A stretch of DNA of 44,828 nt from Anseongella ginsenosidimutans (lineage in GTDB: Bacteria > Bacteroidota > Bacteroidia > Sphingobacteriales > Sphingobacteriaceae), in contig JAJUHF010000011.1 in NCBI GenBank assembly GCA_029268045.1, positions 1 through 44,828 on the forward strand, written 5' to 3'. Positions 33,721 through 41,422 of this stretch are shown one piece after another (position 1 is the first letter of the stretch; each line of letters begins with the position of its first letter). The notes under the pieces were generated by a model. The model had not been told where the DNA came from and searched no databases. It worked only from the letters and a program-made list of their open reading frames with translations. The position numbers and the translations under genes are program-made.

Positions 33721-34302
33721 ATGAAATCAATAGCTATTAGCGGTTCTGCTCGTCAGAACGTAGGGAAACGTGACGCTAAGCAATTGCGGTACGAGGGCAA
33801 GGTGCCTTGCGTGCTGTACGGAGGTGAAGAACAATACCACTTCTCGGCGTCCGCTGCTGATTTACGAGACCTGATCTATACTCCGGAAGCCATGTTGGTT
33901 GACCTGGATATTGACGGCAAAAAGTTTCGTGCCAGCATGAAGGATATTCAGTTTCATCCGGTAAGTGACCAGGTATTGCATGTGGACTTCCTTCAACTGT
34001 TTGATGATAAACCCGTGAAAATCGACATCCCCGTGAAAATATCCGGGGTTTCTCCCGGCGTACGCGCGGGCGGCAAGTTGCTCCAGAGTTTCAGAAAACT
34101 GAAAGTGAAGGGACTGCCGAAGGATCTGATCGACTTTATTGAAGTGGATATCAGTTCGCTTGAAGTAGGGGATTCCATCCGGGTAGAAGACATTAAGTTG
34201 GAGAACCTGGAAGTGCTTAATTCTCCCAGCGATACGGTTGTAAAGGTGGATCAATCGCGCGCCACCCGTTCTGCCGCTCAGGCCGAAGCAGCCGAAGGCT
34301 GA
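33721..34302 (+). CDS. rplY: 50S ribosomal protein L25 (CTC/TL5 long form)
   Basis: 193 residues. The N-terminal L25 domain (about 1-95: ISGSARQNVGKRDAKQLRYE, GKVPCVLYGGEEQYHF, HPVSDQVLHVDFLQL) binds 5S rRNA. The C-terminal beta domain (about 96-180: DIPVKISGVSPGVRAGGKLL) is the general stress protein CTC/TL5 extension absent in E. coli L25. The tail is Ala/Glu-rich. It follows prs by 26 bases and precedes a terminator; pth comes next, an arrangement common in bacteria. Confidence 0.97.
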   Translation: MKSIAISGSARQNVGKRDAKQLRYEGKVPCVLYGGEEQYHFSASAADLRDLIYTPEAMLVDLDIDGKKFRASMKDIQFHPVSDQVLHVDFLQLFDDKPVKIDIPVKISGVSPGVRAGGKLLQSFRKLKVKGLPKDLIDFIEVDISSLEVGDSIRVEDIKLENLEVLNSPSDTVVKVDQSRATRSAAQAEAAEG

Positions 34303-34340
34303 GCCGGAGCATAAGGATTCTGTCCGAAAGATGAAATCAT

Positions 34341-34369
34341 AAGGCAGCCCGGATATCCCGGCTGCCTTT
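34341..34369 (+). terminator. Terminator after rplY
   Basis: AAGGCAGCCCGG (34341-34352) pairs with CCGGCTGCCTT (34358-34368) with one bulged C around a short ATATC-type loop. T-rich TTGTTATTTT follows. It lies 38 bases after the rplY stop and 31 bases before pth, so pth probably has its own start of transcription or relies on read-through. Confidence 0.7.
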
Positions 34370-34399
34370 GTTATTTTAGCGGTGCAAAATACTCGTTGA

Positions 34400-34960
34400 A
34401 TGAAGTTTCTTATCGCGGGATTGGGGAACAGAGGCCAGGAATACGCAGACACCCGGCATAATATCGGATTCATGGTGGCCGATGAGCTGGCCGGTAAACA
34501 CGGGGCTTCTTTTAGTCTGGAACGGCACGCCTGGTATACCGAAGTGCGTCTGAAGGGCCGGGTATTGCATGTGATCAAGCCCACCACTTATATGAATCTG
34601 AGCGGAAAGGCGGTAGCCTATTGGCTTCAGGCCCTGAAGATCCCGGTGGAAAACCTGCTGGTGGTATTGGACGATGTCGCTTTGCCTTTCGGGACCATCC
34701 GGCTTCGCCCCAAAGGAGGGGACGCAGGTCATAACGGGCTGAAACACATCAACCTGATGCTTGGAACGACCGCTTATCCACGTCTTCGGTTCGGAATCGG
34801 GGATAATTATTTCAAGGGGCAGCAGGTAGATTATGTGCTCAGTGGATTCGATGACGACGAGTTGCCGGAGCTGCCCGGGTTGATCAGCCGATCGGTGGAA
34901 ATGATCGAACATTTTGCAAGTATCGGCATTGAGCTGACCATGACACAGTTCAACAAATAA
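34400..34960 (+). CDS. pth: Peptidyl-tRNA hydrolase
   Basis: 186 residues, normal length. It recycles tRNA from prematurely released peptidyl-tRNA. Motifs: IAGLGNRGQEYADTRHNIGF with catalytic His20 and Asn10, KPTTYMNLSGKAVAYW, VVLDDVALPFGTIRLRPKGG and GHNGLKHIN. The usual Pro of GLGNPG is Arg11 here; this position varies in Bacteroidota and is not catalytic. It lies downstream of rplY beyond a terminator and 61 bases before trhO. Confidence 0.97.
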   Translation: MKFLIAGLGNRGQEYADTRHNIGFMVADELAGKHGASFSLERHAWYTEVRLKGRVLHVIKPTTYMNLSGKAVAYWLQALKIPVENLLVVLDDVALPFGTIRLRPKGGDAGHNGLKHINLMLGTTAYPRLRFGIGDNYFKGQQVDYVLSGFDDDELPELPGLISRSVEMIEHFASIGIELTMTQFNK

Positions 34961-35021
34961 AAACTCTTTTTCGTAAATTGCAAGTTCATTTAATGCTGTT
35001 TGCACCAGTAAAAATGAAACC

Positions 35022-35951
35022 ATGAAAAAATACAGAACATTACTTTACTACTGTTACACACCGATTGAAAATGCGGAGGAATTCGCTGACGCGCATCTTG
35101 ACTTTTGCCGCTCGCTGGGCTTGAAAGGGCGGGTGATCGTGGCGCCGGAAGGTCTTAACGGTACGGTTTCCGGAACGGTCGAGGCCTGTTCCACTTATAT
35201 GGACACCCTCCATGCCGACCCGCGTTTCGCTTCCATAGATTTCAAAATAGACGAAGTGGATACGCCTTCGTTTGTAAAAATGCACGTGCGCTGCAAGCCG
35301 GAAATTGTTCATTCCGGATTGAGGGATCCTGAAGTGATCAATCCGGTGAAGCAAACCGGCATCCACCTCGACCCGGCGGACTTTCAGGAAATGAAGGACC
35401 GCGACGATGTGGTGATTCTGGATGTCCGGTCGAACTATGAACATCAGTTGGGCCGTTTCAAAAACGCGGTGACACTGGATATCGAGAATTTCCGCGACTT
35501 CCCGAAGAAGATCAATGAACTGGCGCATTTGAAAGACAAGAAAGTGATCACGTACTGCACCGGTGGGATCAAATGCGAGAAAGCTTCGGCTTTGCTGCTT
35601 CACGAGGGCTTCAAGGAGGTATACCAGCTTAAAGGCGGGATTATCAAATACGGGAAGGAAACAGACGGGCGCGATTTTGAAGGCAAATGCTATGTTTTCG
35701 ACAACCGCATTGCCGTGGACATCAATAAGCATAATCCAACCATCATCTCGGTTTGCAGAACCTGCGGAAAGCACTCAGCCCGTATGATCAATTGCGCCAA
35801 TCCGGAATGCAACGAGCATTTTCCGCAGTGTGAGGAATGCGGATGGGAAACCGACGGGTGCTGTTCTGCCGCCTGCCGGGAACATCCACGCAGACGCCCA
35901 TACGACGGGACGGGTTACTATATTAAAAAAACGGATCCGGCCACGATTTAA
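35022..35951 (+). CDS. trhO: tRNA uridine(34) hydroxylase TrhO (rhodanese-related)
   Basis: 309 residues. The N-terminal acylphosphatase-like part has APEGLNGTVSG, the rhodanese domain begins near VVILDVRSNYEH, and the active loop is YCTGGIKCEKASA with Cys179 and Cys185. The C-terminal Cys-rich tail (CRTCGKHS, NCANPECNEHFPQCEECGWE) is a probable Zn-binding region of this family. TrhO makes 5-hydroxyuridine at tRNA position 34 using prephenate-dependent or O2-dependent chemistry. Formerly YceA/YbfQ. A promoter could not be located with confidence; TAAATTGC at about 34975 is only weak. Confidence 0.95.
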   Translation: MKKYRTLLYYCYTPIENAEEFADAHLDFCRSLGLKGRVIVAPEGLNGTVSGTVEACSTYMDTLHADPRFASIDFKIDEVDTPSFVKMHVRCKPEIVHSGLRDPEVINPVKQTGIHLDPADFQEMKDRDDVVILDVRSNYEHQLGRFKNAVTLDIENFRDFPKKINELAHLKDKKVITYCTGGIKCEKASALLLHEGFKEVYQLKGGIIKYGKETDGRDFEGKCYVFDNRIAVDINKHNPTIISVCRTCGKHSARMINCANPECNEHFPQCEECGWETDGCCSAACREHPRRRPYDGTGYYIKKTDPATI

Positions 35952-36016
35952 CCAGTCAGCCGTTTTTATTTCTTCTGGCAAGGTTTTTCCGGGAACTCTG
36001 TAAAAGGTATTGAATT

Positions 36017-36310
36017 ATGGATATTTCTGGAAACAAGCCACCGAAGAACCCGGCCAGCATCCGTTCGGATGAGGCGGGAAGCCCCGACAAGTCGATTTAT
36101 CAGGGAAAGGGCGATGCGCAGCCCATGGTACCGGCCGATGAAGACCGTGACGCACAGCCCTTTTCTTCAAACCGCGAACCAGAACAATCCCATGATCCGG
36201 ACCGGGAGGACCACCGGCAGGAAACGGATCGTGCAGATAGGCGGGAACAAAAAGAGAAACCAAAAGACGACGTGCATTCGGCGCCTGAAAGCGGCGATAA
36301 GCTTCCCTGA
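36017..36310 (+). CDS. Small, highly charged, probably disordered protein of unknown function
   Basis: 97 residues without hydrophobic core, rich in Asp, Glu, Arg, Lys, Pro, Gln and Ser (PADEDRDAQPFSSNREPEQS, DREDHRQETDRADRREQKEK). No Trp or Cys. An AAAAGG lies 11 bases before the ATG and may serve as ribosome site. It fits a stress-type disordered protein, but I do not recognise a family. An overlapping frame is open over part of the region, so a search for homologues is needed to confirm coding. Confidence 0.5.
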   Translation: MDISGNKPPKNPASIRSDEAGSPDKSIYQGKGDAQPMVPADEDRDAQPFSSNREPEQSHDPDREDHRQETDRADRREQKEKPKDDVHSAPESGDKLP

Positions 36311-36340
36311 GCCGACGGTTTTTTTTCCTTGAAAGGAAAT

Positions 36341-36805
36341 TTATTCCCCGGCATCCTTCTTTTGGGAAGGCGTGCTGCCGGCTTTGAACCGGGGTTTGAA
36401 ACCAGTGGGCCGGGAAACCGGTTTGGTGGCTGCGGCAGGATTTGCTGTTGCGGCTTCTTCTTCCGCTTCTTCAGCGGGCTGCGGTTTGGCAACGGTCTTT
36501 CCGGCTTTGAAGCGGGGCTTGAAGCCGGTTGGTTTGCTGGCGACCGGGGCGGTTTCCGATCCCGTCCGGGCGGGCTTGGCGACTGCCGCAGCGGTTGATT
36601 TGCGTGTTTCGGTAACGGGTGTCTCCTGGACCGGCAGCGGATAACTTCGCCGGAGTTTATTGAACCAATATTTTTTGGTGTGATCGAAACTCTTTTCGCC
36701 CATCGCCTCGTAGTGCGCCTTAAATTCTTCAAAAAGGGCGGGACGTTCCGACGCGAGCGCCTTAAGATCTATTTTCTTCTTTTGGAAGAATTCCTCAAAG
36801 GTCAT
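36341..36805 (-). CDS. Conserved Bacteroidota protein with basic/Ala-rich tail and a repeated PTGFKPRFKAG motif
   Basis: 154 residues from ATG 36805; a TTG two codons earlier is less likely. The N-terminal 60 residues look folded and family-like: MTFEEFFQKKKIDL, RPALFEEFKAHYEAMGEKSF and DHTKKYWFNKLRRSYPL. The rest is a low-complexity Ala/Lys/Glu/Pro tail carrying PTGFKPRFKAG twice, at about 92-102 and 133-143. The repeated basic-aromatic motif could bind nucleic acid or a partner. Its start overlaps the end of the epimerase-like gene by 11 bases, implying translational coupling. Function unknown. Confidence 0.8.
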   Translation of the reverse strand: MTFEEFFQKKKIDLKALASERPALFEEFKAHYEAMGEKSFDHTKKYWFNKLRRSYPLPVQETPVTETRKSTAAAVAKPARTGSETAPVASKPTGFKPRFKAGKTVAKPQPAEEAEEEAATANPAAATKPVSRPTGFKPRFKAGSTPSQKKDAGE

Positions 36806-37763
36806 GTACAAAAGTACGATTTCGCCGTATATTTTTCAGCATCGCGTCGGTTAGGCGGTCCATATCGTAAGCCGGTTTCCAGTTCCAGTCCTGACGGGCT
36901 TCGGTATCGTCAATGCTTTCCGGCCAGGAATCGGCGATTTCCTGCCTGGGATCATTTTCCAGGTAGTTGATGCGGAATCCGGGTAAGCGGGCGCGGATTG
37001 CCGCGGCCAACTCACCCGGTGTAAAACTTATTCCTGCAATGTTGTAGGAAGAGCGGATGCGAATCCTTTCCCGGGGCGCTTCCATCAGTTCAATGGTTGC
37101 CCGGATCGCGTCCGGCATGCTCATCATCGGCAAGCGGGTGTTTTCTGCCAGAAAGCACCGGTAGGAGTTTGTTTTAAGCGCCTCGTGAAAAATATGAACG
37201 GCGTAATCCGTTGTTCCGCCGCCCGGATCGGCTTGCCAGCCAATGAGGCCGGGATAGCGTAGGCTGCGGACATCCAAGCCGTGATGGCGCGCGTAATATT
37301 CACACCAGCGTTCCCCGGCCAGTTTACTTATCCCGTACACGCTATGGGGGTTCATGATGCAATTTTGTGGTGTATTCTTTTTAGGGGAAAGCGGGCCGAA
37401 GACGGCGATTGAGCTGGGCCAGAATACTTTCTCTACCTTGAACTCGACCGACAAACGTAGCACGTGAAGAAGTCCCTCCATATTCAGCTGCCAGGCTTTC
37501 TGTGGCTGTTTTTCACCCACGGCTGAAAGAAGGGCGGCCAGGTGGAAGACCTGGGTAGGACGGTAACGTTCGAACAAACGCCGCATACCAGTTTCATCCA
37601 GCACATTCAACAATTCAAAGGGGCCTCCGTTCATGCCGGAATCGGGGGGATGGATATCGGTGGCCAGCACCTGTTCCGGACCATGGATTTTCCGAAGCGA
37701 GGCGATCAGTTCCGTGCCTACCTGCCCGGTGGCACCGGTTACGAGGATCGATTGCGGTATCAT
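36795..37763 (-). CDS. NAD-dependent epimerase/dehydratase family protein, probable L-threonine 3-dehydrogenase
   Basis: 322 residues from ATG 37763 (MIPQSILVTGATGQVGTEL). In-frame ATG 37769 and TTG 37775 are alternatives. Extended-SDR motifs: GATGQVG for NAD, VFHLAALLSAVGE, and catalytic SVYGISKLAGERWCEYY (Tyr-x3-Lys). The segment LDVRSLRYPGLIGW and GGGTTDYAVHIFHEAL is the hallmark of the short-chain L-threonine dehydrogenases of Bacteroidota, which oxidise threonine to 2-amino-3-ketobutyrate. A perfect TACCTTTG -7 box (37780 to 37773) lies just before the start, which would give a nearly leaderless mRNA. Overlaps the next gene by 11 bases. Confidence 0.88.
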   Translation of the reverse strand: MIPQSILVTGATGQVGTELIASLRKIHGPEQVLATDIHPPDSGMNGGPFELLNVLDETGMRRLFERYRPTQVFHLAALLSAVGEKQPQKAWQLNMEGLLHVLRLSVEFKVEKVFWPSSIAVFGPLSPKKNTPQNCIMNPHSVYGISKLAGERWCEYYARHHGLDVRSLRYPGLIGWQADPGGGTTDYAVHIFHEALKTNSYRCFLAENTRLPMMSMPDAIRATIELMEAPRERIRIRSSYNIAGISFTPGELAAAIRARLPGFRINYLENDPRQEIADSWPESIDDTEARQDWNWKPAYDMDRLTDAMLKNIRRNRTFVHDL

Positions 37764-37915
37764 GCGCATACTCAAAGGTACAAAACCTGCCGTATTACAG
37801 AATAATATTTTGCTTCATTTTATTTATGGCCTTATATAAAGAATATTATTTTGAGTTATGTGCCCCCGCAGACAAAACTTTGGGAAAATTTACCCTTTCC
37901 CGTGATTTGCTTTCA

Positions 37916-40285
37916 TCAGGGCGTCCGGGCCAGCACGCAAAACTTTTTAAAGTGGAACACGTCTCCTCCGGGCGAAAACACTTCAATTGATACAACATAG
38001 GGGCCGGTCTCCAAATTTACGCCGGCATCGCTCCGGCCGTCCCAGGTGATCTTCCCGTTTGTTCCTAACAATAAATTTGCTGCAAGGTAACGCACCAGGC
38101 CTCCCTGGGAATTGAAAACGCGGATGTTGGCGACCCGATTCGGTTCGGGGAACCGGTAGCGGAGCTCCAGCAGGTTGTCCGATCCGTTGCCGTCCGGCCT
38201 GAAGAGCGGATGAGGAATGATTACGTCCGAAAACAGACTATCCGGCGGAAGGAATTGCGAATTGGCATAACCGGGTGTCGCGTAACCGGCTGTAGCCGCG
38301 GCCGAACGGAATGCACCGGGCTGTCCGGCCGGGAGATCGAAATGTACCTTCTCAAGGGAAACGCCCTCCCGCACGGCGAGCAGCTGGAAATGCATGTTTT
38401 CCTGATAGACCAATTCGTCGATCAGGACTCCACGGCTCCATAAACCGCACTGGCCGCTTTCGTCACGATAAGCGGGAAAGCGGCCCACCTCTACAAAGAC
38501 ATCGGGCGTTCGGGTAGAATAGCGAGCCTTTATTTTGTCCGGAAACCGCGTCAATAAGCGATATTCACCGGGATAAAAAAGCGCGGTCCTGTCTGCCAGT
38601 GGGAACATTTCCGGCAGCGTGTCGGCTTCCGTCCCGGAGGACAGATTCAGGTCGGCAAGATCCAATATTTTTTCTGAGCGGTTGTAGATTTCCACGAAAT
38701 CCGGATCACCCGGGTAGGGATTAAACAGAATTTCATTGATTACCACATCGCCCCGGCTGGCCAGCTGAGGATACAGGAATTCACTTTCGGGGTTTTCAAG
38801 CGCTACCCCAAAGCACGATTGGATGGCTTCCATGTTCAGCCGGTAAAGCGCGCCGCGGCGTAGTTGTCCGTTTAAGTGCAGGGTCACCCGTTGGAATTCG
38901 GGGTGAAGTTCGGCTTGCAGTACTCCGGCCCCGTTGTTCAGACGGTAATTCGCGGCGACCTGCGCCGGAACCGAATCCGGAACGGAATTGAATTCGACCT
39001 CAATCGTCAGGCTATCCAGGATCCTCAGCCCCACGAAGCGGATACCGAGAAGGGAATCCCGCGGTGAGTTTGCTGCCCCCGGGGTGCCTCCGGAAAGGGC
39101 AGTGGATGGCGCCCAATTCACTTGCGTGACACAGGGAATGGAAAACGCGATGCGTTCCAGGGTGAAACCGCCTTCCCGCTGTATGGGGTCGCGATACCAC
39201 CGGTTGGAATACATCAGGGAATCAATCGGCTTACCCAGGGGAGTGGACAGGAGGACCCGGTCCCCTGCGTTGTTCAGTGACGGAAACGGGGAGATACCCG
39301 CTGTCCGGCCGTAGCGTGAAAAGGCCAGGGTATCCTTTTTATCGCATACGATCAGGTATTCCCCCGGGGCAATGCTGTCCCGGTCAAAAACGGCCATTGT
39401 GGTGCGGTCCTGCCAAGTCCATCCGGAAAGTTGGATGGTCGTATCGCCGGGGTTATAAAGTTCAAAAAATTCGGCTTCCGGAAGTGTGCCCGCCACGGGG
39501 GTAGGATCCGGAAATAGTTCCGTGATCAGAACCGAGCCCCATTCAGCCCGTACCGGCGGTATGAGCGGCGTTGGTCCGGGGTCGGTAATCAGCAGGTCAT
39601 CCAGCAGGAAGCCTCCCGAGCGGGTGCGGGTATAGGATGCCTTGATGCCGAAAAACCCGCCGATTTCAGGGACGGGCCCCGGAACCCGGAACCTTCCATA
39701 TAAAACGAAGTTGTACCCGCCGGATGGATCCAGGCCGATTTCCCAGTTTCCCAACGGATCCCGCCAGATCCTGAAGCGGTATTTCAGCGTGTCGGGAGAT
39801 GCCCGCGGCATGGGCGAGCCTTCGAAAAGACGGACAGCCCCATTTCCTTCCTGCCGGTAGAGGTCAACGCCGTCCTGGTCACCCGTCTCGCCGATTTGCA
39901 GAAAATAGCCCCGAAGAGAACCGGAAAGTATCGGATGGTCCGAAAAAAGGTATATTTTTGCACGATTGGCAGCCGAAGGGTCGAAATTCATTTGTAAAAG
40001 AAATTCCCATTTCGCACTTTTGCGATTTGGGAAGGATGTAGATAGATAAACCTCCTGGCTTACAGTTGTATCCCTGCTTCTTAAACGGAGATATTCATCG
40101 ATGAACCAGGCCACGGTATCTCCTGTCCAGGGCGGATTCGATGTAAAGTTTCCATCTGTGAATTGGTCGGCGAGTAGGGGGATTCCGGATTGCGATTGCG
40201 CGATTGAAAAATGAGAAACTGCGGCAGCACAAAGGAGAAAGAAAAAATGCACGGATAGACGGCATGGTAAACAAAACGTTTTCAT
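37916..40285 (-). CDS. Secreted lamin-tail-domain protein with FlgD-like C-terminus
   Basis: 789 residues with a signal peptide (hydrophobic core FFFLLCAAAV, cut near SIAQ). The N-terminal 220 residues are beta-rich. A first lamin-tail domain is near 250-365 (GSVLITELFPDPTP, EFFELYNPGDTTIQLSGWTW), an Ig-like part follows, and a second lamin-tail domain is near 515-620 (DVVINEILFNPYPGDPDFVE, IYNRSEKILDLADL). The C-terminus (ANIRVFNSQGGLVRYL, ITWDGRSDAGVNLETGPYVV) is FlgD-Ig/CHU_C-like, as in surface or gliding-linked proteins. Bacterial lamin-tail proteins occur with exported nucleases and phosphatases, but no enzyme domain is evident. It may be a cell-surface adhesin or matrix protein. Single gene, divergent from asd over 62 bases. 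Confidence 0.88.
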   Translation of the reverse strand: MKTFCLPCRLSVHFFFLLCAAAVSHFSIAQSQSGIPLLADQFTDGNFTSNPPWTGDTVAWFIDEYLRLRSRDTTVSQEVYLSTSFPNRKSAKWEFLLQMNFDPSAANRAKIYLFSDHPILSGSLRGYFLQIGETGDQDGVDLYRQEGNGAVRLFEGSPMPRASPDTLKYRFRIWRDPLGNWEIGLDPSGGYNFVLYGRFRVPGPVPEIGGFFGIKASYTRTRSGGFLLDDLLITDPGPTPLIPPVRAEWGSVLITELFPDPTPVAGTLPEAEFFELYNPGDTTIQLSGWTWQDRTTMAVFDRDSIAPGEYLIVCDKKDTLAFSRYGRTAGISPFPSLNNAGDRVLLSTPLGKPIDSLMYSNRWYRDPIQREGGFTLERIAFSIPCVTQVNWAPSTALSGGTPGAANSPRDSLLGIRFVGLRILDSLTIEVEFNSVPDSVPAQVAANYRLNNGAGVLQAELHPEFQRVTLHLNGQLRRGALYRLNMEAIQSCFGVALENPESEFLYPQLASRGDVVINEILFNPYPGDPDFVEIYNRSEKILDLADLNLSSGTEADTLPEMFPLADRTALFYPGEYRLLTRFPDKIKARYSTRTPDVFVEVGRFPAYRDESGQCGLWSRGVLIDELVYQENMHFQLLAVREGVSLEKVHFDLPAGQPGAFRSAAATAGYATPGYANSQFLPPDSLFSDVIIPHPLFRPDGNGSDNLLELRYRFPEPNRVANIRVFNSQGGLVRYLAANLLLGTNGKITWDGRSDAGVNLETGPYVVSIEVFSPGGDVFHFKKFCVLARTP

Positions 40286-40347
40286 GATAGATGTGTTTCA
40301 ATTTCAATAGGTGATTAAAAATAACAAATCTCAAATTATAAATCAAA

Positions 40348-41358
40348 ATGAAAGTAGCAGTAGTTGGGGCCACCGGTTTGGTCGGGTCTCAAATGTTAAA
40401 GGTGCTCGCTGAGCGTAACTTCCCTGTGGATGAGTTGATTCCTGTCGCTTCTGAAAAAAGCATAGGCAAAGAGGTTGAGTTCAAGGGTAAGAAATACAAG
40501 ATCGTGAGCGCTGCTGACGCGATCGCCATGCAGCCTGCTGTTGCTTTGTTTTCTGCTGGAGGGGCTACCTCACTGGCCCTGGCTCCTGAGTTTGCACGTG
40601 CCGGGATTACGGTGATCGACAATTCATCGGCCTGGAGGATGGATCCGGATAAAAAGCTCGTTGTACCGGAAATTAACGGGGATGTGCTGACGGAAAACGA
40701 CAAGATCATTGCCAATCCGAATTGTTCAACCATCCAGATGGTGCTGGCTTTGGGCCCCCTGCATAAAAAATACCGGGTGAAAAGGGTGGTGGTTTCCACC
40801 TACCAGTCGGTGACGGGAACCGGCGTCAAAGCCGTAAACCAATTAATGGATGAACGGGAAGGCCGGGAAGGGGAGAAGGCGTATCCTTACCGGATTGATA
40901 TGAATGTCATCCCGCAGATCGATGTGTTTCTGGAAAACGGCTACACCAAGGAAGAAATGAAGATGGTCAATGAGACCAACAAAATACTGGGGGATGATTC
41001 GATCCGTGTAACGGCTACCACCGTCCGCATTCCGGTAATGGGTGGTCATTCCGAAGCGGTAAATATCGAATTCCATGAAGACTTCGACCTGGATGAAGTC
41101 CGCGCGTTACTAGCCGCTTCCCCCGGTATCGTCGTAAAAGACAATCCGGCAAACGCGGAGTATCCCATGCCGCTCATCGATGCGCAACACCGCGATGAGG
41201 TATTTGTGGGCCGGATCCGTCGGGATGAAAGTCAGCCCCGGACGTTGAACTTATGGATCGTTGCGGACAATCTGCGGAAAGGTGCAGCTACCAATACCGT
41301 TCAGATTGCGGAATACCTGCTCAAAAAAGGTCTGCTGGCCAGTCCGGTGACCGCCTGA
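40348..41358 (+). CDS. asd: Aspartate-semialdehyde dehydrogenase
   Basis: 336 residues, normal length. It converts aspartyl-4-phosphate to aspartate semialdehyde with NADPH, feeding Lys/DAP, Thr and Met synthesis. Motifs: VAVVGATGLVGSQMLKVL, LFSAGGATS, IDNSSAWRM, VVPEIN, catalytic Cys126 in NPNCSTIQM, and PVMGGHSEAVNIEF for the active-site His. Cytoplasmic. It is divergent from the lamin-tail gene and followed by a terminator-like hairpin. Confidence 0.98.
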   Translation: MKVAVVGATGLVGSQMLKVLAERNFPVDELIPVASEKSIGKEVEFKGKKYKIVSAADAIAMQPAVALFSAGGATSLALAPEFARAGITVIDNSSAWRMDPDKKLVVPEINGDVLTENDKIIANPNCSTIQMVLALGPLHKKYRVKRVVVSTYQSVTGTGVKAVNQLMDEREGREGEKAYPYRIDMNVIPQIDVFLENGYTKEEMKMVNETNKILGDDSIRVTATTVRIPVMGGHSEAVNIEFHEDFDLDEVRALLAASPGIVVKDNPANAEYPMPLIDAQHRDEVFVGRIRRDESQPRTLNLWIVADNLRKGAATNTVQIAEYLLKKGLLASPVTA

Positions 41359-41373
41359 GCGAAGTAACAGTGC

Positions 41374-41408
41374 ACTCCGGGCAGGTGTGGTACCTACTTG
41401 CCCGGAGT
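41374..41408 (+). terminator. Hairpin after asd (probable terminator)
   Basis: ACTCCGGGCA (41374-41383) and TGCCCGGAGT (41399-41408) are perfect complements, with a further AGGT/ACCT pairing inside. Only three T follow, so termination may be partial, with read-through to dacB 15 bases on. Confidence 0.55.
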
Positions 41409-41422
41409 TTGCCATAGCATAG

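Noticed and set aside
36324-36339. Small hairpin TTTCCT/AGGAAA between two convergent genes
   Set aside because: Only six pairs and no T run after it on either strand; too weak to call a terminator.
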